DNA from: CAVYXK01 sp963708245
GTDB taxonomy: Bacteria; Pseudomonadota; Alphaproteobacteria; Acetobacterales; Acetobacteraceae
NCBI GenBank assembly: GCA_963708245.1
Contig: OY970201.1
Span: 4,650,001-4,714,000 of the forward strand
DNA length: 64,000 nt
Direction: 5' to 3'
Shown here: one piece after another, positions 16,051 through 23,729 of the stretch
Layout: every line of letters begins with the position of its first letter
Numbering within the stretch: the stretch's first letter is position 1
Notes under the pieces: generated by a model
Told to the model about the DNA's origin: nothing
Database searches by the model: none
What the model saw: the letters and a program-made list of their open reading frames with translations, nothing else
Position numbers and translations under genes: made by a program

Positions 16051-17838
16051 TTGCAGCCGACCGATATCCGAGACCCGGAGTATTTCCACAAGGTCGTGGA
16101 TTGCCAATGGGCCTGCCCGGCACATACGCCAGTACCCGAATACATCAGGCTTATTGCAGCGCAGCGTTATGCCGATGCCTACATGGTCAACTGGCAGTCG
16201 AACGTCTTTCCAGGAATTCTGGGCCGCACTTGCGACCGGCCGTGCGAGCCGGCGTGCCGGCGCGGGCGCGTCGAGGAAGAGCCGGTAGCAATCTGCCGCC
16301 TGAAGCGTGTCGCGGCGGATTACAAGGGCGACATCAGGGGCCGCCTGCCACGCCCCGCCGAGTGGCCGAACGGCAAGCGCATCGCGCTGGTCGGCGGCGG
16401 GCCGGCGTCACTGACCGTCGCCCGTGACCTCGCCCCGCTCGGCTATCATTGCGTGGTGTTCGATTCGGACCACCGCGCCGGCGGCATGATCCGCAGCCAG
16501 ATCCCGAAATTCCGCCTGCCGGAAAACATCATCGACGAGGAAGTGGGCTATGTCGTCGATCTCGGCATCGAAACGCGGCTCGGCCAGCAGATCGACAGCC
16601 TGAAGGCGCTGCTGGCCGAGGGCTACGACGCGGTTTTCGTCGGCTCCGGCGCACCGCGCGGGCGCGACCTGCCGATCCCCGGCCGGCAGGAGGGCGCAGC
16701 CAACATCCATATCGGCATCGATTGGCTCGCTTCGGTGTCGTTCGGCCATATCAGCCGCATCGGCCGGCGCGTGATCGTGCTGGGTGGCGGCAACACGGCG
16801 ATGGATTGCTGCCGTTCCGCCCGCCGCCTCGGCGGGGAGGACGTGAAGGTGATCGTCCGCTCTGGCTTCGAGGAAATGAAGGCGTCCCCGTGGGAAAAGC
16901 AGGACGCCATGCGCGAGGACATCCCGATCCTGAACTACCTCGTGCCGAAGGAATTCACCCATGAAGGCGGCCGGCTGACCGGCGTGCTGTTCGAGAAGGC
17001 GAAGGCCGAGTATGACGCGAAGGGTCGCCGCCGGCTGGTCCCGACCGGCGAGCCCGAGCAGCATTTCGAATGCGACGACGTGTTGGTTGCCGTCGGGCAA
17101 GAAAACGCCTTCCCCTGGATCGAGCGCAACATCGGGCTTGAGTTCGACAAATGGGACATGCCGGTGGTGGACGAAGTCACCATGCAGTCCACCTTGCCGA
17201 ACGTGTTCTTCGGCGGTGACTCGGCGTTCGGCCCGAAGAATATCATCTGGGCGGTGGCGCACGGACACCAGGCCGCCATCTCCATCCATCTTCTCTGCCA
17301 GGGCGCCGATCTTCGTGACCGGCCGCCACCGATAGTGAACCTGGCCAGCCAGAAGATGGGCATCCACGAATGGAGCTACGACAACGACATCTCGATCGAC
17401 AAACGCTATGCCGTCCCGCACAAGGACAAGTTCCTCGCTCTGCGGGACATCAAGGCGGAAGTCGAGCTGGGGTTCGATGACCGGCTGGCCTATAAGGAAG
17501 CCGAGCGCTGCCTCAATTGCGACGTGCAGACCGTGTTCACCGACGCGCTGTGCATCGAGTGCGATGCCTGCGTCGATATTTGCCCGGTCGATTGCATAAC
17601 CTTCACCACGAACAGTGACGAAGCCGACCTGCGGACCCGGCTGAACGCACCGGCGCAGAACCCGAGCCAGGCGCTCTATGTCTCCGGTATGCTGAAGACC
17701 GGCCGAGTGATGGTGAAAGACGAGGACGTCTGCCTGCATTGCGGCCTGTGCGCCGAACGCTGCCCAACCGGTGCCTGGGATATGCAGCGATTTCTTCTGG
17801 ACGTGGCACAGGCGGAGCACGCATGCTGCAGTCACTGA
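16051..17838 (+). CDS. GltD-like FAD/NAD(P) oxidoreductase with C-terminal 2x[4Fe-4S] ferredoxin domain
   Basis: 595 residues. An N-terminal Cys-rich segment (DCQWACPAH and RTCDRPCEPACRRG) is typical of the GltD small subunit of glutamate synthase and would bind Fe-S clusters. FAD binding is at VGGGPASLTVARDL (about 115) and NAD(P) binding at VLGGGNTAMDCCRSA (about 246). The C-terminus adds two ferredoxin motifs, CIECDACVDICPVDC (about 501) and CLHCGLCAERCP (about 561). The start is TTG at 16051, seven bases after GGGATGGGAG; no ATG fits. It overlaps the next gene by 16 bases, so the product probably passes electrons between NAD(P)H and the 2-oxoacid oxidoreductase encoded downstream. No glutamate synthase large subunit is present. 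Confidence 0.87.
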   Translation: MQPTDIRDPEYFHKVVDCQWACPAHTPVPEYIRLIAAQRYADAYMVNWQSNVFPGILGRTCDRPCEPACRRGRVEEEPVAICRLKRVAADYKGDIRGRLPRPAEWPNGKRIALVGGGPASLTVARDLAPLGYHCVVFDSDHRAGGMIRSQIPKFRLPENIIDEEVGYVVDLGIETRLGQQIDSLKALLAEGYDAVFVGSGAPRGRDLPIPGRQEGAANIHIGIDWLASVSFGHISRIGRRVIVLGGGNTAMDCCRSARRLGGEDVKVIVRSGFEEMKASPWEKQDAMREDIPILNYLVPKEFTHEGGRLTGVLFEKAKAEYDAKGRRRLVPTGEPEQHFECDDVLVAVGQENAFPWIERNIGLEFDKWDMPVVDEVTMQSTLPNVFFGGDSAFGPKNIIWAVAHGHQAAISIHLLCQGADLRDRPPPIVNLASQKMGIHEWSYDNDISIDKRYAVPHKDKFLALRDIKAEVELGFDDRLAYKEAERCLNCDVQTVFTDALCIECDACVDICPVDCITFTTNSDEADLRTRLNAPAQNPSQALYVSGMLKTGRVMVKDEDVCLHCGLCAERCPTGAWDMQRFLLDVAQAEHACCSH

Positions 17839-19682
17839 CCCGCGTTGACGGGATGCAACGCGTCAACGACTTCGTCATCAAGTTCGCCAACGTCAACGGC
17901 TCGGGCTCGGCCAGCGCCAACACGCTGTTCGGTAAATCGATTCTGCGCATGGGCGTGCCCGCTGCGCCGCGCAACATCTTCCCGTCCAACATTCAAGGCC
18001 TGCCGACCTGGTACGAAGTGCGTGTCTCGGAAGCCGGACATCTCGGCGCACGCGGCGGCGTCGACATGATGGTGGCGATGAACCCGCAGACCTGGGACCA
18101 GGACGTCGCCTCGATCGAGACGGGTGGATACCTGTTTTACAACTCCACGAAGCCGATGCCGGCCTCGAGATTCCGGCGCGACATCGTGGTGATCGGGATG
18201 CCGCTGATGGAGCTGTGCAATCGCGAATATACGGATGCGAGGCAGCGGCAGCTTTTCAAGAATATCATCTATGTCGGCGCGCTGTCGGCGCTGCTCGACA
18301 TGGACGTGGCGGTGATTGAAAAGCTGATCGGCGAACAGTTCCGCGGCAAGGACAAGCTGATCCAGCCCAACCTCCACGCGCTGCACATGGGGCACGACTA
18401 TGCGCTCGCGCATCTCGACTGCCCGATCGGGCTGCGCCTGCGCCGCGCCGACGCTGTGGGCGACCGCATCTCGATCGACGGCAACAGCGCCGCCGCGCTG
18501 GGCGCGCTGTACGGTGGCGCCACCGTGGCGGCGTGGTATCCGATCACGCCGTCCTCGTCGCTGGCCGAGGCGTTCTCCCGCTATTGCCATCGCTACCGGG
18601 TGGACAAGGAGACCGGCCGGCATCGCTTTGCCATCATCCAGGCTGAGGACGAGCTGGCCTCGATCGGCATGGTGATCGGCGCCGCCTGGAATGGCGCGCG
18701 CGCCTTCACCGCGACCTCCGGTCCCGGCATTTCGTTGATGCAGGAGTTCTTTGGTCTGGCCTATTTCGCCGAAGTCCCGGCGGTGGTGTTCGACGTGCAG
18801 CGCGCCGGTCCATCGACCGGCATGCCCACGCGCACGCAGCAATGCGACGTGCTCGCCTGCGCCTATGCGTCGCACGGCGACACCAAGCACGTGCTGCTGT
18901 TCCCCGAAGATCCGCACGAATGCTTCGAGATGGGCGCCCTGGCATTCGATCTCGCGGACCGGCTGCAAACGCCGATCTTCGTCATGCTCGACCTCGATAT
19001 CGGCATGAACGAGCGGCTGACCCGCCCGTTCATCTGGGACGATACGCGGCGGATGGACCGGGGCAAGGTGATGACCGCCGAGGAGCTGGAAGCAGGCAAG
19101 GACTTCGGCCGCTATCTGGACGTGGACGGCGACGGCATTCCGTTCCGCACCTATCCCGGCACGCATCCGAAGCGCGGTGCCTATTTCACCCGCGGCACCT
19201 CGAAGGACCGCTACGCGCGCTACACCGAGGAAGGCGCCGCCTACGCAGACAACATGCAGCGTCTACTGAAGAAGTTCCGCACCGCGCGCACGCTGCTGCC
19301 GCCCCCAGTCGAGCTTCGTGCATCAGAGCCGACCACGCTCGGCGCGATCTATTACGGCTCGACCAGTCCGGCAATGATCGAGGCGCATGACATCCTGGCG
19401 GAACAAGGCATCACGCTCGATCTGCTGCGGGTACGTGGCTTCCCGTTCCACGATGACGTGCGCGCGTTCATCGCCGGGCACGAGCAGGTCTTCGTGGTCG
19501 AGCAAAACCGCGATGGCCAACTGCGCACCCTTTTGATCAACGAGCTGGAGGTCGATCCCGTCCGGCTCACCCTCGTGCTGCATTACGACGGGACACCGAT
19601 CACCGCCCGCTTCATCTCCGGCGCAATCGCCGAGAAGACGGGCGCGCTCAAGGTCGTGCCGTTCAGGAAGGCGGTGCCATGA
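17823..19682 (+). CDS. 2-oxoacid:acceptor oxidoreductase, fused gamma/alpha subunit
   Basis: 619 residues from the ATG at 17823. The N-terminal about 190 residues are the gamma domain (GSASANTLFGKSILRMGVPA, EAGHLGARGGVDMMVAMN). From about 200 the alpha/pyrimidine-binding domain follows: GNSAAALGALYGGATVAAWY, PITPSSSLAEAF, TATSGPGISLMQEFFGLAYF, and DVQRAGPSTGMPTRTQQCDV. The C-terminal domain II ends at about 615. The family oxidatively decarboxylates 2-oxoglutarate, pyruvate or related acids with TPP, transferring electrons to ferredoxin; the substrate here is not determined. It overlaps its neighbours on both sides, indicating one operon with tight coupling. Confidence 0.88.
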   Translation: MLQSLTRVDGMQRVNDFVIKFANVNGSGSASANTLFGKSILRMGVPAAPRNIFPSNIQGLPTWYEVRVSEAGHLGARGGVDMMVAMNPQTWDQDVASIETGGYLFYNSTKPMPASRFRRDIVVIGMPLMELCNREYTDARQRQLFKNIIYVGALSALLDMDVAVIEKLIGEQFRGKDKLIQPNLHALHMGHDYALAHLDCPIGLRLRRADAVGDRISIDGNSAAALGALYGGATVAAWYPITPSSSLAEAFSRYCHRYRVDKETGRHRFAIIQAEDELASIGMVIGAAWNGARAFTATSGPGISLMQEFFGLAYFAEVPAVVFDVQRAGPSTGMPTRTQQCDVLACAYASHGDTKHVLLFPEDPHECFEMGALAFDLADRLQTPIFVMLDLDIGMNERLTRPFIWDDTRRMDRGKVMTAEELEAGKDFGRYLDVDGDGIPFRTYPGTHPKRGAYFTRGTSKDRYARYTEEGAAYADNMQRLLKKFRTARTLLPPPVELRASEPTTLGAIYYGSTSPAMIEAHDILAEQGITLDLLRVRGFPFHDDVRAFIAGHEQVFVVEQNRDGQLRTLLINELEVDPVRLTLVLHYDGTPITARFISGAIAEKTGALKVVPFRKAVP

Positions 19683-20734
19683 CGTTCATTCCGAAGCCCA
19701 AGCTGCACCATCCGGCCCTGCCCACCAACGCGCTCGGCTTCACGCGGCGCGACTACGAGGGAGCGGTCTCCACGCTCTGCGCCGGCTGCGGGCATGATTC
19801 GATTAGCGCCGCGATCGTGCGGGCGTGCTTCGAGCTCGACCTGCCGCCGCACCGCATCGCCAAGCTGTCGGGGATCGGCTGCTCGTCGAAGACCCCGACC
19901 TATTTCCTGGGCGCATCGCACGGCTTTAACTCGGTGCATGGGCGCATGCCGTCGGTGCTGACCGGCGCCAACCTGGCGAACCGCGATCTGATCTACCTTG
20001 GCGTGTCCGGTGACGGCAATTCGGCCTCGATCGGCTTGGGCCAGTTCGCCCATGTCATGCGTCGCGGAGTAAACATGGTTTACATCGTCGAGAACAACGG
20101 CGTGTATGGCCTGACCAAGGGTCAGTTCTCCGCCACCTCGGACAAGGGGGCGAAGTCGAAACGCGGCGTGGTGAACACCGATGCGGCGATCGATCTGATC
20201 GGAATGGCGCTGCAGCTTGGCGCCACCTTAGTCGCCCGCAGCTTCTCCGGCGACAAGACCCAGCTCGTGCCGTTGATCAAGGCTGCCATCACGCATGAAG
20301 GGGCAGCGTTCATCGACTGCATCTCGCCTTGTGTGGCCTTCAACAACCATGAAGGGTCGCACAAGAGCTTCGATTACGTGCGCGAGCACAACGAGGCTGT
20401 GAACTACCTCGACCTGATCACCGGGCGCGATGAGATCACAGTCGATTACGATCCGGGCACTGTGGAGATCGTGCGCCAGCACGACGGGTCACTTCTCAAG
20501 CTGCGCAAGCTGGCCAACGATTACGACGTGCACGACCGGGCGGCGGCGATCAACTATCTGCATCAGCGCGAAGCTGCCGGCGAGATCGTCACCGGCTTGC
20601 TGTACGTCGATCCGGAGCCCGAGGATCTGCACCGGCACATGCACACCGTTGACACACCGTTCAACGCGCTGACCGAGCCGGAGCTGATCCCCGGAGCCGC
20701 CGCGCTCGAAAAGCTGAACGCAAGCCTGCGGTAG
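19679..20734 (+). CDS. 2-oxoacid:acceptor oxidoreductase, beta subunit
   Basis: 351 residues, overlapping the alpha gene by ATGA. It binds TPP and one [4Fe-4S] cluster. Cysteines are placed as in KorB/PorB: LCAGCGHDS near residue 35, GIGCSSKTPTYF near 67, and ISPCVAFN near 220. The TPP motif is GVSGDGNSASIGLG with NNGVYGLTKGQFSAT following. The C-terminal tail from about 265 to 351 is longer than in minimal beta subunits. With the two upstream genes it forms a complete oxidoreductase plus its own flavoprotein, an arrangement that could make the complex NAD(P)-linked; this is inferred from gene order. Confidence 0.88.
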   Translation: MTFIPKPKLHHPALPTNALGFTRRDYEGAVSTLCAGCGHDSISAAIVRACFELDLPPHRIAKLSGIGCSSKTPTYFLGASHGFNSVHGRMPSVLTGANLANRDLIYLGVSGDGNSASIGLGQFAHVMRRGVNMVYIVENNGVYGLTKGQFSATSDKGAKSKRGVVNTDAAIDLIGMALQLGATLVARSFSGDKTQLVPLIKAAITHEGAAFIDCISPCVAFNNHEGSHKSFDYVREHNEAVNYLDLITGRDEITVDYDPGTVEIVRQHDGSLLKLRKLANDYDVHDRAAAINYLHQREAAGEIVTGLLYVDPEPEDLHRHMHTVDTPFNALTEPELIPGAAALEKLNASLR

Positions 20735-20736
20735 TT

Positions 20737-20812
20737 GGCGGAATGCGCTGCGCTTTTCCGCCCTACGGGAGGGCGGGAGCGCTGTAGGGTGGAAAGCGAA
20801 GCGCATTCCGCC
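20737..20812. repeat. Large hairpin made of two inverted GGCGGAATGCGC repeats
   Basis: Arm 1 (20737-20766) GGCGGAATGCGCTGCGCTTT-TCCGCCCTAC; arm 2 (20784-20812) is its near-perfect complement. The loop is 17 bases. It starts three bases after the oxidoreductase operon and may stop transcription there, although no U-tract follows. The same unit is present once at 13957. Confidence 0.75.
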
Positions 20813-20921
20813 GCCAGGCATCACACCGGCGGGCGACCCGTTGCGCGACCCCCTCCAAGGCGAGATGATGCCTCGAAGCGATAGCCGTCATCGCTTGCTG
20901 CACCCACAAAGGGAGAGGACC

Positions 20922-21668
20922 ATGGCCTACGAAGGCATGATTGCAGAGACCATCTCGATCAACGGCGACAAGAACGAGCCGATCTCGGCCTATGTGGCAC
21001 GGCCGTTGGGTCCAGGCCCGTTCCCCGGCATAGTGCTGCTGCATCATGCGCCCGGCTGGGACGAGTGGTACCGCGAGACCACCCGCAAGTTCGCGCATCA
21101 CGGCTATGCGGCGATCAGCCATAACCTCTATCACCGCGCCGGCGAAGGCAAAGCCGACGATGTCGCCGCCAAAGTGCGCGCCGAAGGCGGCGTTCCCGAT
21201 GCGCAAGTCATCGGCGACACCGAAGGCGCCGTGCAATGGCTGCGCGCTCAGCCCTTCCTCAACGGCAAGGTCGCCGTGTGGGGCACCTGCTCGGGCGGCC
21301 GGCACACCTTCCTGTTTGCCTGCCACACGAAGAGCATCGACGCTGCCTGCGACCTTTGGGGTGGCCGGGTGGTGATGAGCAAGGAGGAGCTGACTCCCAA
21401 GCAGCCCGTCGCTCCGATCGAGTTCACCAGGAACCTGTCCTGCCCTCTGCTGGGCCTGTTCGGCAATGAAGATCGCGCCCCAACACCTGAGCAGGTCAAC
21501 CAGCACGAGGCTGAGTTGAAGAAGTACGGCAAACAATACGAGTTTCACCGCTATGACGGCGCTGGACACGGTTTCTTCTACTACGACCGGCCGATGTACC
21601 GCATCGAACAGGCGCTTGACGGCTGGCAAAAGGTATTCTCGTTCTTGCACAAGCACCTAGTGTTCTGA
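20922..21668 (+). CDS. Dienelactone hydrolase-family protein
   Basis: 248 residues from the ATG at 20922 behind GGGAGAGGA. The alpha/beta-hydrolase core shows the dienelactone hydrolase triad pattern: Cys nucleophile in WGTCSGGRHTFLFA, Asp in GNEDRAPTPEQV, His in YDGAGHGFFYY. An acidic strand FPGIVLLHHAPGWDEW precedes. Family members hydrolyse dienelactones in chlorocatechol breakdown, but many act on other esters. Cytoplasmic. It seems to stand alone: the hairpin separates it from the operon upstream. Confidence 0.87.
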   Translation: MAYEGMIAETISINGDKNEPISAYVARPLGPGPFPGIVLLHHAPGWDEWYRETTRKFAHHGYAAISHNLYHRAGEGKADDVAAKVRAEGGVPDAQVIGDTEGAVQWLRAQPFLNGKVAVWGTCSGGRHTFLFACHTKSIDAACDLWGGRVVMSKEELTPKQPVAPIEFTRNLSCPLLGLFGNEDRAPTPEQVNQHEAELKKYGKQYEFHRYDGAGHGFFYYDRPMYRIEQALDGWQKVFSFLHKHLVF

Positions 21669-21772
21669 CTCTGACACTTCGATCCCGACCGGGATGGCGG
21701 GATCGGCCGCGAACCAGATGGAGGCCGGGGATCGAAGCGATAGGATCGCAACACTAGCCGCATGACGCGGCG

Positions 21773-22051
21773 ATGTGCACCTCGATCGTCGAGATTGTCG
21801 AGGCGGAGGGCGCCGGCAAGGGCGATGGCGGGTGGTTCAAACTGACGCACTCGGTGGTGTCCTACGACCACCCGCACCACGCCCTACTGGAAGAGGCCAT
21901 CACCATCGACTTCGTTAACACCGGGCTGGGGCCTGGCGCGCGGGTCGCAGTCGAGCTCACGCTGAGGTCCGCCAAGGAGTTGAGCTGCGCGCTTGCCAAG
22001 GCGATAGCAACCGCCGAGATAGAGGAAAGCGCACGAGTTCGCCAAGTGTAG
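21773..22051 (+). CDS. Small DUF6295-like protein
   Basis: 92 residues. MCTSIVEIVEAEGAGKGDGG then WFKLTHSVVSYDHPHHALLE and ITIDFVNTGLGPGARVAVEL. The MCT start, GxGKG-GWF-L and YDHPxHA motifs are those of a small family annotated as DUF6295, usually near 90 residues, with no known function. The C-terminal helix (KELSCALAKAIATAEIEES) is amphipathic. No strong ribosome binding site is visible. Confidence 0.7.
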   Translation: MCTSIVEIVEAEGAGKGDGGWFKLTHSVVSYDHPHHALLEEAITIDFVNTGLGPGARVAVELTLRSAKELSCALAKAIATAEIEESARVRQV

Positions 22052-22412
22052 GGCTCGAGCGCGTTCTGCCAGACCGGAAACTGCCGCCGGCGAGGTGTAC
22101 ATGGGCTGGGCTTTCCCATTGTCATGATACGGTCCGTTCTCATCAACGTCTCATTTTCGCTGTCCGCGCTACATCGGACCATATGGGGATAATTTCTGAA
22201 GAAACCATGGATGCACATTTTTATGCGCACAGGTGGCACGTGATTGGGTGAGGGTCTGCCGCGGTGAGGCCCTCACCCGGTTCGCATGGGGCGGCCCGGC
22301 CCCCTCCGCTCGCATCCGCGTAAGGGGAGCGAAAAGGGGGACGGAGGTTTCATAATCAAAGGCCAAGTTGTCAGATCGAGAAAGGATCAGAGACGGTCAA
22401 GATCACCGCCCT
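22052..22412. other. Intergenic region with no recognisable gene
   Basis: About 360 bases between two convergent genes. GTGAGGCCCTCACCCGGTTC (about 22263) is typical of short genomic hairpins. No coding frame is supported. Confidence 0.4.
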
Positions 22413-23048
22413 CTACCGCACCCGTCCTCGCCACAACCTGAGGCCGTACCAAACGACCCCCAACACCAGAACTCCGGCAACTGCCGCGTCCAGCCGATGC
22501 ACGACCGCCCGTAGCCGCGGGTCGCTGTCCCAGGCCCGGCCGAGACGCATTCCGGCATAGGCGAGCAGAAAGCACCACGGCAGCGAGCCGACGAATGTAT
22601 AGACCTGGAACCGCATCATCGGCATCCGGCCAATCCCGGCCGGCAATGCGATGAAGGTCCGCACGATCGGCAGCATCCGGCCGACCAGCACGGTGACGCC
22701 ACCCCAGCGGGCGAAGAACAGATCGACCAGCAAAAGCTCGTGCCGGCCCATCAGCACATACCGCCCCCAGCGTTCCACCAACCGCCGACCGCCGTAGAAC
22801 CCCACCGCATAGGCCACCGTGGAACCCACGTTGCAGCCCAATGCGCCGGCGATCGCCACCAGGTAAAGGTCGAACCGGCCGGTGGACACCAGATATCCGG
22901 CAAACGGCAAAATGATCTCTGAAGGCAACGGAATGCAGGCGGACTCGATCGCCATCAGCATCAGCACCCCGCCGTAGCCGAGCGCCGAGATCGTGCCGAT
23001 GATGAAGCCGCCGATCGCACCGAGTGCAGCATGTGACCATCCAGCCAC
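22413..23048 (-). CDS. DedA-family membrane protein
   Basis: 211 residues. Several hydrophobic segments surround the DedA signatures: YGGVLMLMAIESACIPLPSE, IILPFAGYL, then GALGCNVGSTVAYAVGFYGG and VLVGRMLPIVRTFIALPAGI. The last includes the conserved Arg (GRMLPIVRT) of this family. DedA/Tvp38 proteins are thought to move phospholipids such as undecaprenyl phosphate across the inner membrane. The start is GTG at 23048 behind a G-run; other in-frame starts would remove the first membrane helix. Confidence 0.87.
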   Translation of the reverse strand: MAGWSHAALGAIGGFIIGTISALGYGGVLMLMAIESACIPLPSEIILPFAGYLVSTGRFDLYLVAIAGALGCNVGSTVAYAVGFYGGRRLVERWGRYVLMGRHELLLVDLFFARWGGVTVLVGRMLPIVRTFIALPAGIGRMPMMRFQVYTFVGSLPWCFLLAYAGMRLGRAWDSDPRLRAVVHRLDAAVAGVLVLGVVWYGLRLWRGRVR

Positions 23049-23072
23049 GAGACCGGCCCCCCCCCGTCAGGG

Positions 23073-23132
23073 CCGGCCTTGTGTCCGCCATCTCCGGCGG
23101 CGGCGCGCGGGAGATGGCCGACACAAGGCCGG
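23073..23132. repeat. Hairpin repeat upstream of the DedA gene
   Basis: Arms CCGGCCTTGTGTCCGCCATC-TCC (23073-23095) and the complementary sequence at 23110-23132 pair over 23 bases with one mismatch. It lies directly before the GTG start of the DedA gene. Confidence 0.7.
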
Positions 23133-23249
23133 ACATTGGGGAGGGCTTGGCCGCCGCCGATCAACGGTCATTCTCTTTGCAGCCCGGTATGAATGAGGCC
23201 TCTCCGCGTCGGTCCGCTCACGGCAATGGCGATGCCCGAGACGCGCTGG

Positions 23250-23340
23250 TTATGCAAGGTCCACCGTAAGCGCGGCGAGCGGCGCGCTCCAGTCGCCGGG
23301 TCGCCACTGGCGATAAAGCCGCATGATCGGATACCGGGGC
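23250..23340 (-). pseudogene. C-terminal relic of a TPR/GT9-like protein
   Basis: On the minus strand YPIMRLYRQWRPGDWSAPLA then ALTVDLA-stop (23250) matches the C-terminus of the intact gene at 10504-12357 (SPWYPTLRQFRQPAPGDWSS). No upstream part of that family can be read in any frame, so only about 28 codons remain. Confidence 0.6.
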
Positions 23341-23729
23341 CAGTCTGCCGCTGACCTTCAGCAACAGCCGCATCGGGCGGGCCAGCGCGCGCGCGTGGTA
23401 TCAAGGGCAACAGATGCGATGGTCTCGGTCACCTTTGAGGTGGCCTTCAGCTCAGCCCCGCTCCTGGCAAAAGCGGCGCGACCCGGCAATGCCCCCGGTT
23501 TTTTGACAGTCTCAAAAAAGCTTTCCCAACCTTTTGGAATCTCTGGCCTACCGCCCCTCAATCCCATGGTGACAGCGTACCGGGATCGCCTCTCAGCAAG
23601 AACGCATTTGATTTCAGCACGCAAGTGCGGATACTTATCGGGATCGCTATAGTTGATTTACGACATGAGCCTGCAGCCTCCGGCCTGTATCAACGTAACG
23701 AACCTGGTTCTTTGAGGGGAGAAGAACAC
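23341..23729. other. Region upstream of the glucoamylase
   Basis: About 390 bases. A minus-strand frame at 23358-23624 and a plus-strand frame at 23323-23652 overlap; neither has a ribosome binding site or recognisable motif. The last 20 bases hold the GAGGGGAGAAGA site used by the glucoamylase. Confidence 0.4.

Noticed and set aside
16408..17835. 475-codon minus-strand frame
   Set aside because: Antisense to the GltD-like flavoprotein, which has clear FAD, NAD(P) and Fe-S motifs.
17832..19166. 444-codon minus-strand frame
   Set aside because: Shadow of the oxidoreductase alpha gene; no recognisable domain.
23358..23624. 88-codon minus-strand frame upstream of the glucoamylase
   Set aside because: No ribosome binding site, no motif, and overlap with an equally open frame on the other strand.
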